A DNA stretch of 64,000 bases from Sphingobium psychrophilum (lineage in GTDB: Bacteria > Pseudomonadota > Alphaproteobacteria > Sphingomonadales > Sphingomonadaceae). The position numbers and the translations under genes are program-made. The stretch spans positions 269,065-333,064 of the forward strand of contig NZ_JABBFV010000004.1 in the NCBI RefSeq assembly GCF_012927105.1, given 5' to 3'. Within the stretch, counting starts at the first letter, position 1. Each line of letters begins with the position of its first letter. The notes under the pieces were generated by a model. That model did no database searches. It was not told the DNA's origin and was given only the letters and a program-made list of their open reading frames with translations. This document shows positions 27,227 to 36,617 of the stretch, in pieces.

Positions 27227-27775
27227 ATGCAGCGAAACAGCAAAATCCCGCAGAGCCAGGCCCGGCGCGGTCCCATCGTCCTGGTGGGCATGATGGGCGT
27301 GGGCAAATCCACGGTTGGCCGCCGCCTTGCCGCGCGTCTGGGCCTCAGCTTCGTCGATGCGGACGAGGAAATAGAGAAGGCCGCCGGCATGTCCGTGGCG
27401 GAGATTTTCGAACGCTATGGCGAATCCTATTTCCGCGACGGCGAACGCCGCGTCATCGCCCGGCTGATGGATGGCGCGCCCAAGGTGATCGCAACGGGCG
27501 GCGGCGCCTTCATGCAGGATGAGACGCGCCGCCTGATATTGGAAGCCGCCACCGCCATCTGGCTGGACGCCGACATCGACATTTTGGTCGATCGCGTCGC
27601 CCGCCGCGACAGCCGCCCGCTGCTGAAAAATCGTGACCCGCGCGTCGTGCTGACGGAGCTGGCCGCGATCCGCAATCCCGTCTACGCGCTCGCGCCCATT
27701 CATGTGAAGAGCATCGCTGCCCCGCATGAAGTCGCCGTCGAACGCATCATGGAGCAATTGACCGCATGGCATTAG
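27227..27775 (+). CDS. aroK: Shikimate kinase
   Basis: Phosphorylates shikimate with ATP in aromatic amino acid synthesis. 182 residues from the ATG at 27227. The P-loop is GMMGVGKST (residues 21-29); DADEEIEKAAGMSVAEIFE, the shikimate-binding FRDGERRVIARL and IATGGGAF follow; the lid Arg lies in RDSRPLLKNRDPR. An ATG at 27182 would add 15 residues without family support. It overlaps aroB by ten bases. Confidence 0.95.
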   Translation: MQRNSKIPQSQARRGPIVLVGMMGVGKSTVGRRLAARLGLSFVDADEEIEKAAGMSVAEIFERYGESYFRDGERRVIARLMDGAPKVIATGGGAFMQDETRRLILEAATAIWLDADIDILVDRVARRDSRPLLKNRDPRVVLTELAAIRNPVYALAPIHVKSIAAPHEVAVERIMEQLTAWH

Positions 27776-28875
27776 TCCGCGTCGCGCTGGGTGCGCGCAG
27801 CTACGATATCGTGATCGAACAGGGCGCACTGGATCGCGTCGGCGATAGCCTGGCCCCCTATGCCCGCAAGGGGCGGCTCGTCGTCGTGACCGACGCCAAT
27901 GTCGCATCGACCCAGTTGCCGCGCCTGCACGCCAGCCTGCGCGCCGCGAACATCGCCATCGAACCGATCATCCTGCCACCGGGCGAACAGACCAAGAGCT
28001 GGCGTCACCTCGAACAATTGCTCGACGCGCTGCTGGCGCTGGAGATCGAGCGCGGCGATCATATCGTCGCGCTGGGCGGCGGCGTGATCGGCGACCTGGT
28101 CGGCTTTGCCGCCTCCATCCTCAAGCGCGGCTGCCACTTCGTTCAGCTGCCCACCACCTTGCTGGCCCAGGTCGATTCGTCGGTCGGCGGCAAGACCGCG
28201 ATCAATGCGAAGGCGGGCAAGAACCTGATCGGCAGCTTCTACCAGCCCGCCCTCGTCCTGATCGACCCCTCGACGCTCGACAGCCTGCCCCCGCGCGAAA
28301 CTCGCGCCGGCTATGCCGAAGTCGTCAAATATGGCCTGATCGACGACCCCGACTTCTTTGAATGGTGCCACGCCAACGCTCAGGCGCTGCTGGCCGGCGA
28401 CCCGGACGCCCGCACCATCGCGATCCAACGCAGCGTCCAGGCCAAGGCCGCGATCGTCGCCGATGACGAGCGCGAAACGTCGGGCCGCCGCGCCCTCCTG
28501 AACCTCGGCCACACCTTCGGTCATGCGCTGGAGGCAGACACCGGCTTTTCCGACACATTGCTCCATGGCGAAGGCGTTGCCGCTGGCATGGCGCTCGCCT
28601 TCCGCTATTCCGCGCGCCTCGGCCTCTGCGCGCAAGCGGATGCCGACCGCGTCACCGCGCACCTCAAGGCCGTCGGCCTCCCCTACGACCTATCCACCGC
28701 CCATGTGCAGGCGGGTGGCGCGGAACTGGTCGGCCACATGCTGCACGACAAGAAAATGGCCGCCGGCACCCTCCCCTTCCTCCTCGCCCGCGGCATCGGC
28801 CAGACCTTCCTGTCGAAAGACGTCGCGCTGGACGACGTGGCGGCGTTTCTGGATGCGGATAGGGCGGCAGCCTGA
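27766..28875 (+). CDS. aroB: 3-dehydroquinate synthase
   Basis: Cyclises DAHP to 3-dehydroquinate with NAD and a divalent metal. 369 residues. Motifs: PPGEQTKSWRHLEQLLDALL, GGGVIGDLVGFAASILKRG, VDSSVGGKTAINAKAGKN, and the zinc ligands in RAGYAEVVKYGLI (Glu), LNLGHTFGHALE (His) and LLHGEGVAAGMALA (His). The start overlaps the end of aroK by ten bases, implying translational coupling. Confidence 0.97.
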   Translation: MALVRVALGARSYDIVIEQGALDRVGDSLAPYARKGRLVVVTDANVASTQLPRLHASLRAANIAIEPIILPPGEQTKSWRHLEQLLDALLALEIERGDHIVALGGGVIGDLVGFAASILKRGCHFVQLPTTLLAQVDSSVGGKTAINAKAGKNLIGSFYQPALVLIDPSTLDSLPPRETRAGYAEVVKYGLIDDPDFFEWCHANAQALLAGDPDARTIAIQRSVQAKAAIVADDERETSGRRALLNLGHTFGHALEADTGFSDTLLHGEGVAAGMALAFRYSARLGLCAQADADRVTAHLKAVGLPYDLSTAHVQAGGAELVGHMLHDKKMAAGTLPFLLARGIGQTFLSKDVALDDVAAFLDADRAAA

Positions 28876-28892
28876 GACGAGGATTCTTAGCA

Positions 28893-29040
28893 CTCTTCCG
28901 CTTTTCGCGGGAGAGGGTTGGGTGAGGGTCTTTCTTGCTGAATGGTGCGAACCTGCGGCCCGCTTACCCTCATCCAACTGCGCCTAGCCGGCTGCGCCGC
29001 CAAGGCTCCATATCCTTCTCCCGCCTGCGGGAGAAGGAAG
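28893..29040. repeat. Dispersed intergenic repeat (CTTCTCCCGC-type hairpins)
   Basis: Left part TCTTCCGCTTTTCGCGGGAG with GGTTGGGTGAGGGT pairs loosely with the right part TACCCTCATCCAACTGCG. At the right end CCTTCTCCCGCCTGCGGGAG with AAGG forms a tight hairpin (29013-29037). The wording matches a repeat type common between genes of many proteobacteria. Non-coding. Confidence 0.65.
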
Positions 29041-29187
29041 ACAGATGCCCCCAAAAATTTCATCCACACCGCCCGCCAGCAACATCTCTGACATTCCCCT
29101 GCATCATTCGACGCCCACTACCGTCCTTGTCAGCGGCATCCCCTACAGATCCCCCTTCTGTCGCCGCTGGCTCCTCCCCTGAACCTC

Positions 29188-29219
29188 GGCCTCCAGCTTT
29201 TAGCTGGAGGCCCTTTTTT
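29188..29219 (+). terminator. Intrinsic terminator downstream of aroB
   Basis: GGCCTCCAGCT and AGCTGGAGGCC form an 11-base perfect stem with a three-base loop, followed by CTTTTTTT. It is 312 bases after the aroB stop, so a transcript including the repeat may be produced, or it serves an unseen transcript. Confidence 0.85.
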
Positions 29220-29253
29220 TGCCCCCGCTTCACCGACCGGCGTCAGGCACAAA

Positions 29254-29278
29254 AAAGGGCGCCTCGCAGGCGCCCTTT
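29254..29278 (-). terminator. Intrinsic terminator of rpmE
   Basis: AAAGGGCGCCT, loop CGC, AGGCGCCCTTT; on the minus strand the stem is followed by a run of T. It lies 21 bases after the rpmE stop. Confidence 0.9.
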
Positions 29279-29299
29279 CGTTCAACCATGAAAGGCCGA

Positions 29300-29524
29300 T
29301 TACTTCTTCAGCGTCAGACCGCCGAAACGCTTGTTGAAGCGGGCCACCTGGCCACCGGTGTCCAGCTGGCGGTTGCCGCCGGTCCAGGCCGGATGCGACT
29401 TGGGATCGATGTCCAGCGCCAGCGTGTCGCCTTCCTTGCCCCAGGTGGAGCGCGTCTGAAAAATCGTGCCGTCGGTCATCTGGACGTTGATCATGTGGTA
29501 GGCGGGGTGGGTATCGGCCTTCAT
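29300..29524 (-). CDS. rpmE: 50S ribosomal protein L31 (zinc-free type A form)
   Basis: A 74-residue protein of the large ribosomal subunit. It starts [19 protein letters not shown] and contains [20 protein letters not shown] and [20 protein letters not shown]. The CxxC zinc-binding cysteines of the C+ form are absent, as usual in alphaproteobacterial L31. The start at 29524 gives the family length. It has its own terminator. Confidence 0.96.
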   Translation of the reverse strand: MKADTHPAYHMINVQMTDGTIFQTRSTWGKEGDTLALDIDPKSHPAWTGGNRQLDTGGQVARFNKRFGGLTLKK

Positions 29525-29660
29525 GGCATATGCTCCGTAATGTGCCGGTTCCGACCGGCTGTGGATGCGGTAAAATAGCGAAGGCGCGCCGTTAGCGGGT
29601 TCGGCGCGCCTTGGCAAGAATAAAGCCCGCCCCGGCCCGAACCGGGGACGGAGGCCAGGA

Positions 29661-30137
29661 TCAATCCTTGGGCGGATCGCTGATCATGGCGACGAAATTG
29701 GCTTCCGCGGCCAACTTGCCCTCGATCAGCGCCTTGCCGCTGAACTTGCAGATCGCGCCGCGGTTCTGCGTCACTTCGACATGCAGGTCGAGCAGGCAAC
29801 CCGGCTCCACCGGCGTCCGAAACTTCGCGCCGTCGATGCTCATGAAATAGACGAGCTTGCCCGAATCGGCCAGGTTCATCGATTCCACCGCCAGCACGCC
29901 CGCCGCCTGCGCCATCGCTTCCACGATCAGCACGCCGGGCATGATCGGCCGGGTGGGGAAATGACCCTGGAAAAACGGCTCGTTCACCGACACCGCCTTG
30001 ATCGCGTGGATCGACTGGTTGGGCACCAGTGTCACCACACGATCGATCAGCAGCATCGGGTAACGATGCGGCAGCGCGGCCATGACCCGACGGACATCCA
30101 TCGGGCCACGCGCGGTCGTTTCAACCTCTCCCGTCAT
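29661..30137 (-). CDS. fabZ: 3-hydroxyacyl-[acyl-carrier-protein] dehydratase FabZ
   Basis: Dehydrates 3-hydroxyacyl-ACP in fatty acid elongation. 158 residues with the hot-dog fold motifs [13 protein letters not shown] and [20 protein letters not shown], giving the catalytic His59 and Glu73. It follows skp directly (six bases). In most Gram-negatives lpxD precedes and lpxA follows fabZ; neither is present here, which fits a sphingolipid-based outer membrane. Confidence 0.97.
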   Translation of the reverse strand: MTGEVETTARGPMDVRRVMAALPHRYPMLLIDRVVTLVPNQSIHAIKAVSVNEPFFQGHFPTRPIMPGVLIVEAMAQAAGVLAVESMNLADSGKLVYFMSIDGAKFRTPVEPGCLLDLHVEVTQNRGAICKFSGKALIEGKLAAEANFVAMISDPPKD

Positions 30138-30143
30138 TGTCTA

Positions 30144-30797
30144 TCAGCGCGACTTGGGCGCCTGCGCCGGAGCCACCGGGGCGGGCGCGGCGGCCTGGCC
30201 CTGACGGCCACCGGGCTGCCAGCCAGCCGGCGGGGTGATCGATGCGCTGGGGACCAGGGCGTTGAGTTCGGTCGTGACTGCCGGGGTGATGTCCGCGGTC
30301 GCGCCGAAGCTTTCGGTCGCCGCCTTCTTGAACACGATTTCCGACTTGGTCTTGGCGGTCGCGGCCTTCAGCGCGTCGTCCAGCTTGGCGACGATCTGTT
30401 CCTCGACATAGGCGCGGGCCAGGCTGATCGGCTGGCTCATGCGCTGCAATTCGGCCTGCCCTGCCTGCTGCGCCTGCTGATATTGCTGATACTGGGTTTC
30501 GATCGCCGGGGTCGGCTTGTTCGCGGCGGCCTTCAGCGCGGCTTGCAAGGCGTCGCCCTTGGTCTTCAGGTCCGTTTCGATCGCGGTGCGGCGCGTGTTC
30601 AGCGCATCGATCTGCGGTTTGTAGGTGGTCTGCATCTGGGCGATCGCCGTGGTGAAGGCCGCGCTCTTGGCGACGGCTTCCTCCAGGTCGACCACGGCCA
30701 GGCCCTGCTTGGTCTGGGCGACGGCCGGAACGGCAGTCAGCGCGATGGCGGTCATGGGCGCGAACACGAGCGCCGCGGCCTTGAAAATGGTCTTCAT
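30144..30797 (-). CDS. skp: OmpH/Skp-family periplasmic chaperone
   Basis: 217 residues. The signal peptide (about 1-27, ending AVPAVAQ) is followed by GLAVVDLEEAVAKSAAFTTA and a long helical, Gln/Ala-rich coiled-coil region (about 50-160) typical of Skp tentacles, then a Pro/Ala-rich tail. It holds unfolded outer-membrane proteins for BamA. The ATG overlaps the bamA TGA by one base (TGATG), so translation is coupled. Confidence 0.9.
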   Translation of the reverse strand: MKTIFKAAALVFAPMTAIALTAVPAVAQTKQGLAVVDLEEAVAKSAAFTTAIAQMQTTYKPQIDALNTRRTAIETDLKTKGDALQAALKAAANKPTPAIETQYQQYQQAQQAGQAELQRMSQPISLARAYVEEQIVAKLDDALKAATAKTKSEIVFKKAATESFGATADITPAVTTELNALVPSASITPPAGWQPGGRQGQAAAPAPVAPAQAPKSR

Positions 30798-33460
30798 CAG
30801 AATTGAGTCCCTACGTTGAAGGTGATGAGCTTGTTGTCGTCCCCTGGTTCTTTCAACAGGGCCTTGGCGATGTCGATGCGGAACGGGCCGAAGGGCGAGT
30901 TCCAGTTGACGCCAAAGCCCACCGACAGACGCGGCTTGAGCGTGTCGCCGAGATATTCTTCCTCGAAATTGCCGCCAGCAAAATCGAAGTTCGCCCCGCA
31001 AATAGGCGCACTCGCGGTGCCGCTCGCACGGACCCTGGTCGAACCTGTTGGCGCGCTGGTGCCCGGATCGCAATAGCCGGCAAAATTGATCGTGCCGGGA
31101 TTTTTCAGTCCGGCGACGGCGCCAGCATCCATGAAGATGGACGGTCGCAGGCCCATTTCGCGCGCGCCCGAACCCAGCGGAATTTCGACTTCCGCACGGG
31201 CAAGATAATAGATCTTGCCGCCCAGCGCATCGTCAGAGACGTTGTTGTTGCCATCGCTGCGAATGTAATTGCCCGTGGCTGCGCCCGCGTCGTTCGTTTC
31301 CGCCGTCAGATAATAGCGCTTCACGCGCGGACCGACGCCGCGGATATCGAAGCCGCGAAACTGCGGTTCACCCAGGAAGAAGCGGTCGGTCAGGCGGATC
31401 TTGTCCACTTCCTGGCCGGTCGAATCGCGGCGCGTGCCTTCCAGGCTGTGAATATAGCCACCCTCGCCGGTCAGCGAGAAGATGAAGCCGCTGCCCAGCG
31501 GGATATATTTGGACGCCGACAAACGGGTGCGGACATATTTCACGCTGCCGCCCAGACCCGCGAAATCCTGGCTCAGCGTGACATTCTGGCCGCGAGTTGC
31601 GCGGATGCGGTTGTCGCGCGTGTCATAGATTAGCGAATAGCCGAGCGAAGATGTCGTGCGCTTGCCGATCGCGTCGCACAGATAGCGACCCGCCAGCAAT
31701 GGATCGCACTCGGTCGTGCCATTCCCGTCGGTGTCGGAATAATAAGTATCCTTGTCCAACGTCACATCGTCGAAATTGAGGCTGTAGCGCAGCGCCAGCG
31801 ACATATATTCGGTGATCGGCACGCCCGCCCGGATCTGGAAGCCGGTGGTCGTCTGCTCGTAGGTGGTGTCGCGGTCGTTGTTGGACAGATAGCGGAAGCT
31901 GTTCATGTCGCGGCGATAGATGTCGCCGCCCAGCGCGATATTCTTGTCCATGAAATAGGGTTCGGTGAACCCGACCTCGACCGATTTGCTATAGGCCGAA
32001 TAATTGACCGACGTGCGCAGTTCCTGGCCCTTGCCGCGGAAGTTGCGCTGCGTGATCGACGCTGACACGATGAAGCGTTCCAGCGACGAGAAACCGGCCG
32101 ACAGCGACAATTCGCCAGTCGATTTTTCCTGTACATTGGTTTCCAGGATGATGCGGTCGGGTGCCGAACCGGGCTTCTGCTCGACGTCCAGCTTCTCCTG
32201 GAAGAAGCCCAGCGAGTTGATCCGGTCCTTGGAGCGCTTGACCAGGAAGCTGTTGAAGGCGTCGCCTTCGGCCAGACGAAACTCCCGGCGCACGACCTTG
32301 TCCTGCGTCAGCGTATTGCCGTTGATGTCCACCCGCTCGACATAGACGCGCGGCGCATTGGCGATGCGGAAATTAATCCCCATCGTCAGCGATTCCTTCT
32401 CACGGTTGAAATCGGGCGACACGTCGGCGAAGGCGTATCCGAACAGGCCGGCCGTCTCGCTCAGCGTATCGACCGTGTCCTCGACCTGCTTGGCGTTATA
32501 CCAGTCGCCCTTCTTCATCGGCAGGCGCTTGGTCAGCGAATCGCCCGACAGGTCGCGAATGTCGGATTCGACCTTCACGTCGCCGAATTTATAGCGGTCG
32601 CCTTCTTCCACGACATAGGTGATGATGAAGTCCTGCTTGTCCGGCGTCAGTTCCGCCACAGCGGAAATCACGCGGAAATCGGCATAGCCTTCGGTCAGGT
32701 AGAATTGGCGCAGCTTCTGCTGGTCATAGGCCAGGCGATCGGGATCATAGCTGGTGCCCGACGAAAACAGGCGGAACCAGCGCGACTGCTTGGTCACCAT
32801 CTGGGTGCGCAGTTCGCCGTCCTTGAACTTGTCGTTGCCGATGATGTTGATCTGGCGGACCTTGGATTTCGGCCCTTCCGAAATCTCGAACACGATGTCG
32901 ACGCGGTTCTGGTCCAGCTGGACCATCTTCGGCTCGATCGTCGCGGCGAAACGGCCCTGGCGGCGATACAGCTCGACGATGCGGGCCACGTCGGCGCGCA
33001 CCTTGGACCGGGTATAAATCTGGCGCGGGGCCAGTTTGATTTCCGGCCGGATCTTGTCTTCCTTCAGGCGCTTATTACCTTCAAGGACGATACGGTTGAT
33101 GACCGGGTTTTCCTTCACCTCGACGGTGAGCGCGCCATTGTCGTTGCGGATCTGGACGTCGGCGAACAATTCCGTCTCGTACAGGTCGCGCAGACCCTGA
33201 TCCAGGCTCTCCTGGCTATAGGGCTGGCCGATGCGCAGCTTGGTGTAGGACAGGACCGTGTCCGGCTCCAGACGCTGGGTGCCGGTGACGGTGATCGCGC
33301 GGATCGTGCCGATGGGTGCCGCCACCGACGCGGCGGGCGCGGCCAGAGGGGCTGCGGGCGCAGGAGCCTGTTGCGCCATGACCGGCGCCGAGAGGCCCGC
33401 GATCATCGTGGTCGCCAACAAGGCTGCCACGATCGGGCGCTGCCTGTTGCTGATCTTCAT
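30797..33460 (-). CDS. bamA: Outer membrane protein assembly factor BamA
   Basis: Central subunit of the BAM complex that inserts beta-barrel proteins. 887 residues: signal peptide (about 1-31), an Ala/Pro-rich linker, five POTRA domains (about 55-430; the first begins IRAITVTGTQRLEPDTVLSY) and a C-terminal 16-strand barrel ending in Phe (NVGTQF). The conserved lid motif is visible as KIRLTDRFFLGEPQFRGFDI with GVGPR. The start at 33460 opens the signal peptide. It lies between rseP and skp. Confidence 0.97.
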   Translation of the reverse strand: MKISNRQRPIVAALLATTMIAGLSAPVMAQQAPAPAAPLAAPAASVAAPIGTIRAITVTGTQRLEPDTVLSYTKLRIGQPYSQESLDQGLRDLYETELFADVQIRNDNGALTVEVKENPVINRIVLEGNKRLKEDKIRPEIKLAPRQIYTRSKVRADVARIVELYRRQGRFAATIEPKMVQLDQNRVDIVFEISEGPKSKVRQINIIGNDKFKDGELRTQMVTKQSRWFRLFSSGTSYDPDRLAYDQQKLRQFYLTEGYADFRVISAVAELTPDKQDFIITYVVEEGDRYKFGDVKVESDIRDLSGDSLTKRLPMKKGDWYNAKQVEDTVDTLSETAGLFGYAFADVSPDFNREKESLTMGINFRIANAPRVYVERVDINGNTLTQDKVVRREFRLAEGDAFNSFLVKRSKDRINSLGFFQEKLDVEQKPGSAPDRIILETNVQEKSTGELSLSAGFSSLERFIVSASITQRNFRGKGQELRTSVNYSAYSKSVEVGFTEPYFMDKNIALGGDIYRRDMNSFRYLSNNDRDTTYEQTTTGFQIRAGVPITEYMSLALRYSLNFDDVTLDKDTYYSDTDGNGTTECDPLLAGRYLCDAIGKRTTSSLGYSLIYDTRDNRIRATRGQNVTLSQDFAGLGGSVKYVRTRLSASKYIPLGSGFIFSLTGEGGYIHSLEGTRRDSTGQEVDKIRLTDRFFLGEPQFRGFDIRGVGPRVKRYYLTAETNDAGAATGNYIRSDGNNNVSDDALGGKIYYLARAEVEIPLGSGAREMGLRPSIFMDAGAVAGLKNPGTINFAGYCDPGTSAPTGSTRVRASGTASAPICGANFDFAGGNFEEEYLGDTLKPRLSVGFGVNWNSPFGPFRIDIAKALLKEPGDDNKLITFNVGTQF

Positions 33461-33548
33461 CGCTGTCACCCGCTTCACCTCAAAATTCCGATACAATGTT
33501 TCCGCCGACACAGACGACGCCAAACCGGGCTTCCCTGCCCGATGCGCG

Positions 33549-34682
33549 TCAACCGATCAAGCCGGACAGACTCTTCCAAAGCCCGAAAGACGACAAATCG
33601 TTGAAAGTCACCAGCAGCATCATCGCCATCAGCACCGCCAGACCGGACCGATAGGCCCATTCCTGCGCAGCCACGCTGACCGGCCGACGCTGCACCGCCT
33701 CAATCCCGTAAAAGAGCAGATGCCCGCCATCCAGCATGGGAATTGGCAACAGGTTGATGAACCCCAAGTTAATCGAGATGAGCGCGGCGAAGAAGATGAA
33801 GCTTTCGATGCCCAGCGTCGCCGCCTGTCCCGAAACCTGCGCGATCTTCAATGGCCCGCCCAGTTCCTTGACCGAACGGCCGCCGGTGAAAATCTGACCC
33901 ATTGTCTCGACCATGGTCCGCACGATCTGCCCAGTGCGCTCGACCGCGACAATGGGCGCGCGCCACAGGCTCACCGGCTCGATCACCGGATCGCCCGGCG
34001 CCAGGCCCAGCCGTCCGATCTGGAACTTGTTGCCAAAGCCGTCATCCTCGGTGACGCTGCCGATCTTGCCGTCGCGGGCAAATGTCTTGCCGTCGCGCTC
34101 GATCACCATCGCCACCGCTTCGCCGGGACGGATCTGCGCATAGAGGCGGATATCGTCGAAAGTCGCCATCTCGCGACCACCCAGCGACACGATCCGGTCG
34201 CCCGCCTTGATCCCCGCCGCCGCCGCCGCGCTGCCTGGCTGCACCATGCCCGCCACCGCCGGCGTCCGGCTTTCGCCATGCAAGAAGGCAAAGGTCGCCA
34301 GGATCAGGATCGCAAACAGGAAATTGATCGCAGGCCCGGCCGCGACGATCGCGGCGCGCTGCCACAAAGGCTTGGCGGGGAAGCTTTCCGCCCGGTCCTT
34401 GGCCGACATTTCCAGCCAGGCCGGATCGGTCATGCTCGCCGCGTTCATGTCGCCCTTGAAACGGACATAGCCACCCAGCGGCAGCGCCGCGACGCGCCAG
34501 CGGGTGCCGCGGGAATCGACCCAGGCGAACAATTCCGGCCCGAAGCCGATGGAGAACGCTTCCGCCTTCACCCCGCACCAGCGGCCGACCAGATAATGGC
34601 CCAGCTCATGGACGAAGACGAGCGGTCCGATGACCGCCACAAAGGCGAGCGCGGTCAGCAGGAAACCGGGATTATGGATCAA
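33549..34682 (-). CDS. rseP: RIP metalloprotease RseP
   Basis: Inner-membrane site-2 protease that cleaves anti-sigma factors and remnant signal peptides. 377 residues: zinc motif HELGH at 25-29 within the first helix, a PDZ domain around 130-210 (MVQPGSAAAAAGIKAGDRIV), and the C-terminal membrane part with NLLPIPMLDGGHLLFY carrying the third metal ligand. Four bases overlap with dxr (ATGA type). Length is usual for alphaproteobacteria, with a single clear PDZ. Confidence 0.95.
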   Translation of the reverse strand: MIHNPGFLLTALAFVAVIGPLVFVHELGHYLVGRWCGVKAEAFSIGFGPELFAWVDSRGTRWRVAALPLGGYVRFKGDMNAASMTDPAWLEMSAKDRAESFPAKPLWQRAAIVAAGPAINFLFAILILATFAFLHGESRTPAVAGMVQPGSAAAAAGIKAGDRIVSLGGREMATFDDIRLYAQIRPGEAVAMVIERDGKTFARDGKIGSVTEDDGFGNKFQIGRLGLAPGDPVIEPVSLWRAPIVAVERTGQIVRTMVETMGQIFTGGRSVKELGGPLKIAQVSGQAATLGIESFIFFAALISINLGFINLLPIPMLDGGHLLFYGIEAVQRRPVSVAAQEWAYRSGLAVLMAMMLLVTFNDLSSFGLWKSLSGLIG

Positions 34683-35836
34683 GCCGTCAATCTTTCCATC
34701 ACTTGGCCCGCCTCGATACGCGCCCGGCCGTCAGCCGCCAGCACATCATCGATAACGGCGGGCGTCGCCGCGCTATAACGGTTCAACACTTCCTCTACAA
34801 TCATGGCGATATCAAGGAAGCCGATCTGCCCGGCCAGGAAAGCGGCGACCGCCACTTCGTTGGCTGCGTTCAATATCGCCGGCGTCGCCCCGCCCGCCTC
34901 GGCCGCCTGCCGCGCCAGACGCAGCGCCGGAAATCGCTCCATATCAGGGGCTTCGAAATCGAGCCTGCCAATGCGTGTGAGGTCCAGCGGCTGGCAGGGC
35001 GTCGCCATCCGCTGCGGCCAGGCCAGCGCGTGGGCAATCGGAATCCGCATGTCGGGCGATCCCAACTGCGCCAGCGTCGACCGGTCGCGATATTCGACCA
35101 TCGAATGAATCACCGATTGCGGGTGGACGAGAATCTCGATCCGGTCGAGGCCGACCGGAAACAGATGCGCCGCCTCGATCAGTTCCAGCCCCTTGTTCAT
35201 CATCGTCGCGCTGTCGACGCTGATCTTGGCCCCCATCGACCAATTGGGATGCGCCACCGCCTGCGCCGGGGTGATGTCGGCCATCTCCGCCCGGCTGCGG
35301 GTGCGGAACGGCCCGCCACTCGCGGTCAGGGTTATCCTTGCCACATCGTCCAAGCTGCTACCCGCAAGGCACTGGAAAATCGCATTATGCTCGCTATCCA
35401 CCGGCAGCAGCGTCGCGCCCGATGCAGTCGCGGCCTCCATCATCAGCCCACCTGCCGACACCAGCGACTCCTTGTTGGCCAGCGCCACCGTGCGCCCGGC
35501 CTTCAGCGCCGCCATGGTCGGCCGCAGACCCGCACAACCCACGATCGCCGCCATGGTCCAGTCCGCGTCCATCGCCGCCGCCTCGACCAGCGCCTCCTCG
35601 CCCGCCGCCGCTTCGATGCCCGACCCGGCCAGCGCCTCTTTCAGCGCCCCGTACAGCCGCGCCTGCCCGATCACGGCGACTGCCGCGCCCATCTCCCGCG
35701 CCAATGCCGCCAAACTGTCCACATCGCTGTTCGCGGTCAGCGCCACGACCTTATAGTCGTCCGGCGCGCGCCGGATCAGGTCCAGCGTGGACAGGCCGAC
35801 CGATCCGGTCGCGCCAAAAATCGAAACCCGCTTCAT
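34679..35836 (-). CDS. dxr: 1-deoxy-D-xylulose 5-phosphate reductoisomerase
   Basis: Second enzyme of the MEP isoprenoid pathway, making MEP with NADPH and a divalent metal. 385 residues: NADPH-binding start RVSIFGATGSVGLSTLDLIR, ALANKESLVSAGGLMM, the metal site LLPVDSEHNAIFQCL, TASGGPFRTRS, and HPNWSMGAKISVDSATMMNK. It overlaps both cdsA and rseP by four bases, showing tight operon coupling. Confidence 0.97.
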   Translation of the reverse strand: MKRVSIFGATGSVGLSTLDLIRRAPDDYKVVALTANSDVDSLAALAREMGAAVAVIGQARLYGALKEALAGSGIEAAAGEEALVEAAAMDADWTMAAIVGCAGLRPTMAALKAGRTVALANKESLVSAGGLMMEAATASGATLLPVDSEHNAIFQCLAGSSLDDVARITLTASGGPFRTRSRAEMADITPAQAVAHPNWSMGAKISVDSATMMNKGLELIEAAHLFPVGLDRIEILVHPQSVIHSMVEYRDRSTLAQLGSPDMRIPIAHALAWPQRMATPCQPLDLTRIGRLDFEAPDMERFPALRLARQAAEAGGATPAILNAANEVAVAAFLAGQIGFLDIAMIVEEVLNRYSAATPAVIDDVLAADGRARIEAGQVMERLTA

Positions 35837-36612
35837 CCGCCCTGCACCAATATGATATAAAGCAACGCGGCCAGCGGCGCGGCGGTCGCCACCCCGTCCA
35901 GCCGGTCCATCACCCCGCCATGGCCGGGCAGCAACGTGCCGCTATCCTTCACCCCCGCCCGGCGTTTCATGTGGCTTTCCAGCAGGTCGCCCAGCTGCGC
36001 CGCCACCGCCAGAACGCCGCTCGCCGCCGCCAGCTGGATCGGCAGGCCACCGAAACGATGTAGCAGGAAACCCAGCACCAGCGCCGCCAGCACGCCGCCC
36101 GCCAGCCCCGCCCAGGTCTTCGACGGGCTGACCCGCGGTGCCAGCTTCGGCCCGCCGATCGAACGCCCCGCGAAATAAGCGCCAATGTCCGTCGCCCACA
36201 CCAGCCCCAGCGCCCAGAAGGCCAGCAGCAGTCCATAGGCATAGGGTGCCTGCCCACGCAGGAACAACAAGGCCACGATCGGCAGGCAGACATAGGGGAT
36301 GCCCAGCGCCAGCTTCAGGCTGCGGCTGGTGAACAGCACGAAGAAGAAGGCGGCAGCCCCCGCGATCAGCACCGGCCAATCGATCCCGGCGGCATAGGGG
36401 CATAGCAGCGCCAGCGGGATCGACACGGCGAACATCGCTGCCTTGCGCTGCTCCGGGGTCGCGCCGGTCAGGTCGCCCCATTCGCCCTGCATCAGCACGC
36501 CCGCCACCACCAGCAGCGTCCAGAAGATCAGGCCACCTGACAGCAGCGCGCCCAGCGCCACCGCGATCAGCGCGACGCCCACGATGCTGCGGGTCCGCAA
36601 TTCGCTACTCAT
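35833..36612 (-). CDS. cdsA: Phosphatidate cytidylyltransferase
   Basis: Makes CDP-diacylglycerol from CTP and phosphatidic acid in the inner membrane; this product feeds PssA, whose gene is 8 kb away. 259 residues, about seven membrane helices, with SPSKTWAGLAGG and the C-terminal signature KRRAGVKDSGTLLPGHGGVM followed by DRLDG. The start at 36612 (MSSELRTR) places the first helix correctly. It lies between uppS (five-base gap) and dxr (overlap). Confidence 0.95.
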   Translation of the reverse strand: MSSELRTRSIVGVALIAVALGALLSGGLIFWTLLVVAGVLMQGEWGDLTGATPEQRKAAMFAVSIPLALLCPYAAGIDWPVLIAGAAAFFFVLFTSRSLKLALGIPYVCLPIVALLFLRGQAPYAYGLLLAFWALGLVWATDIGAYFAGRSIGGPKLAPRVSPSKTWAGLAGGVLAALVLGFLLHRFGGLPIQLAAASGVLAVAAQLGDLLESHMKRRAGVKDSGTLLPGHGGVMDRLDGVATAAPLAALLYIILVQGG

Positions 36613-36617
36613 GTCGA

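Larger units (their letters stand above)
28876..29299. other. 424-base intergenic stretch: one repeat and two terminators, no gene seen
   Basis: Between the convergent aroB and rpmE. It holds the repeat at 28893-29040, terminators at 29188 and 29254, and about 140 bases in between (29041-29187) in which I see no convincing reading frame or RNA fold. Confidence 0.7.
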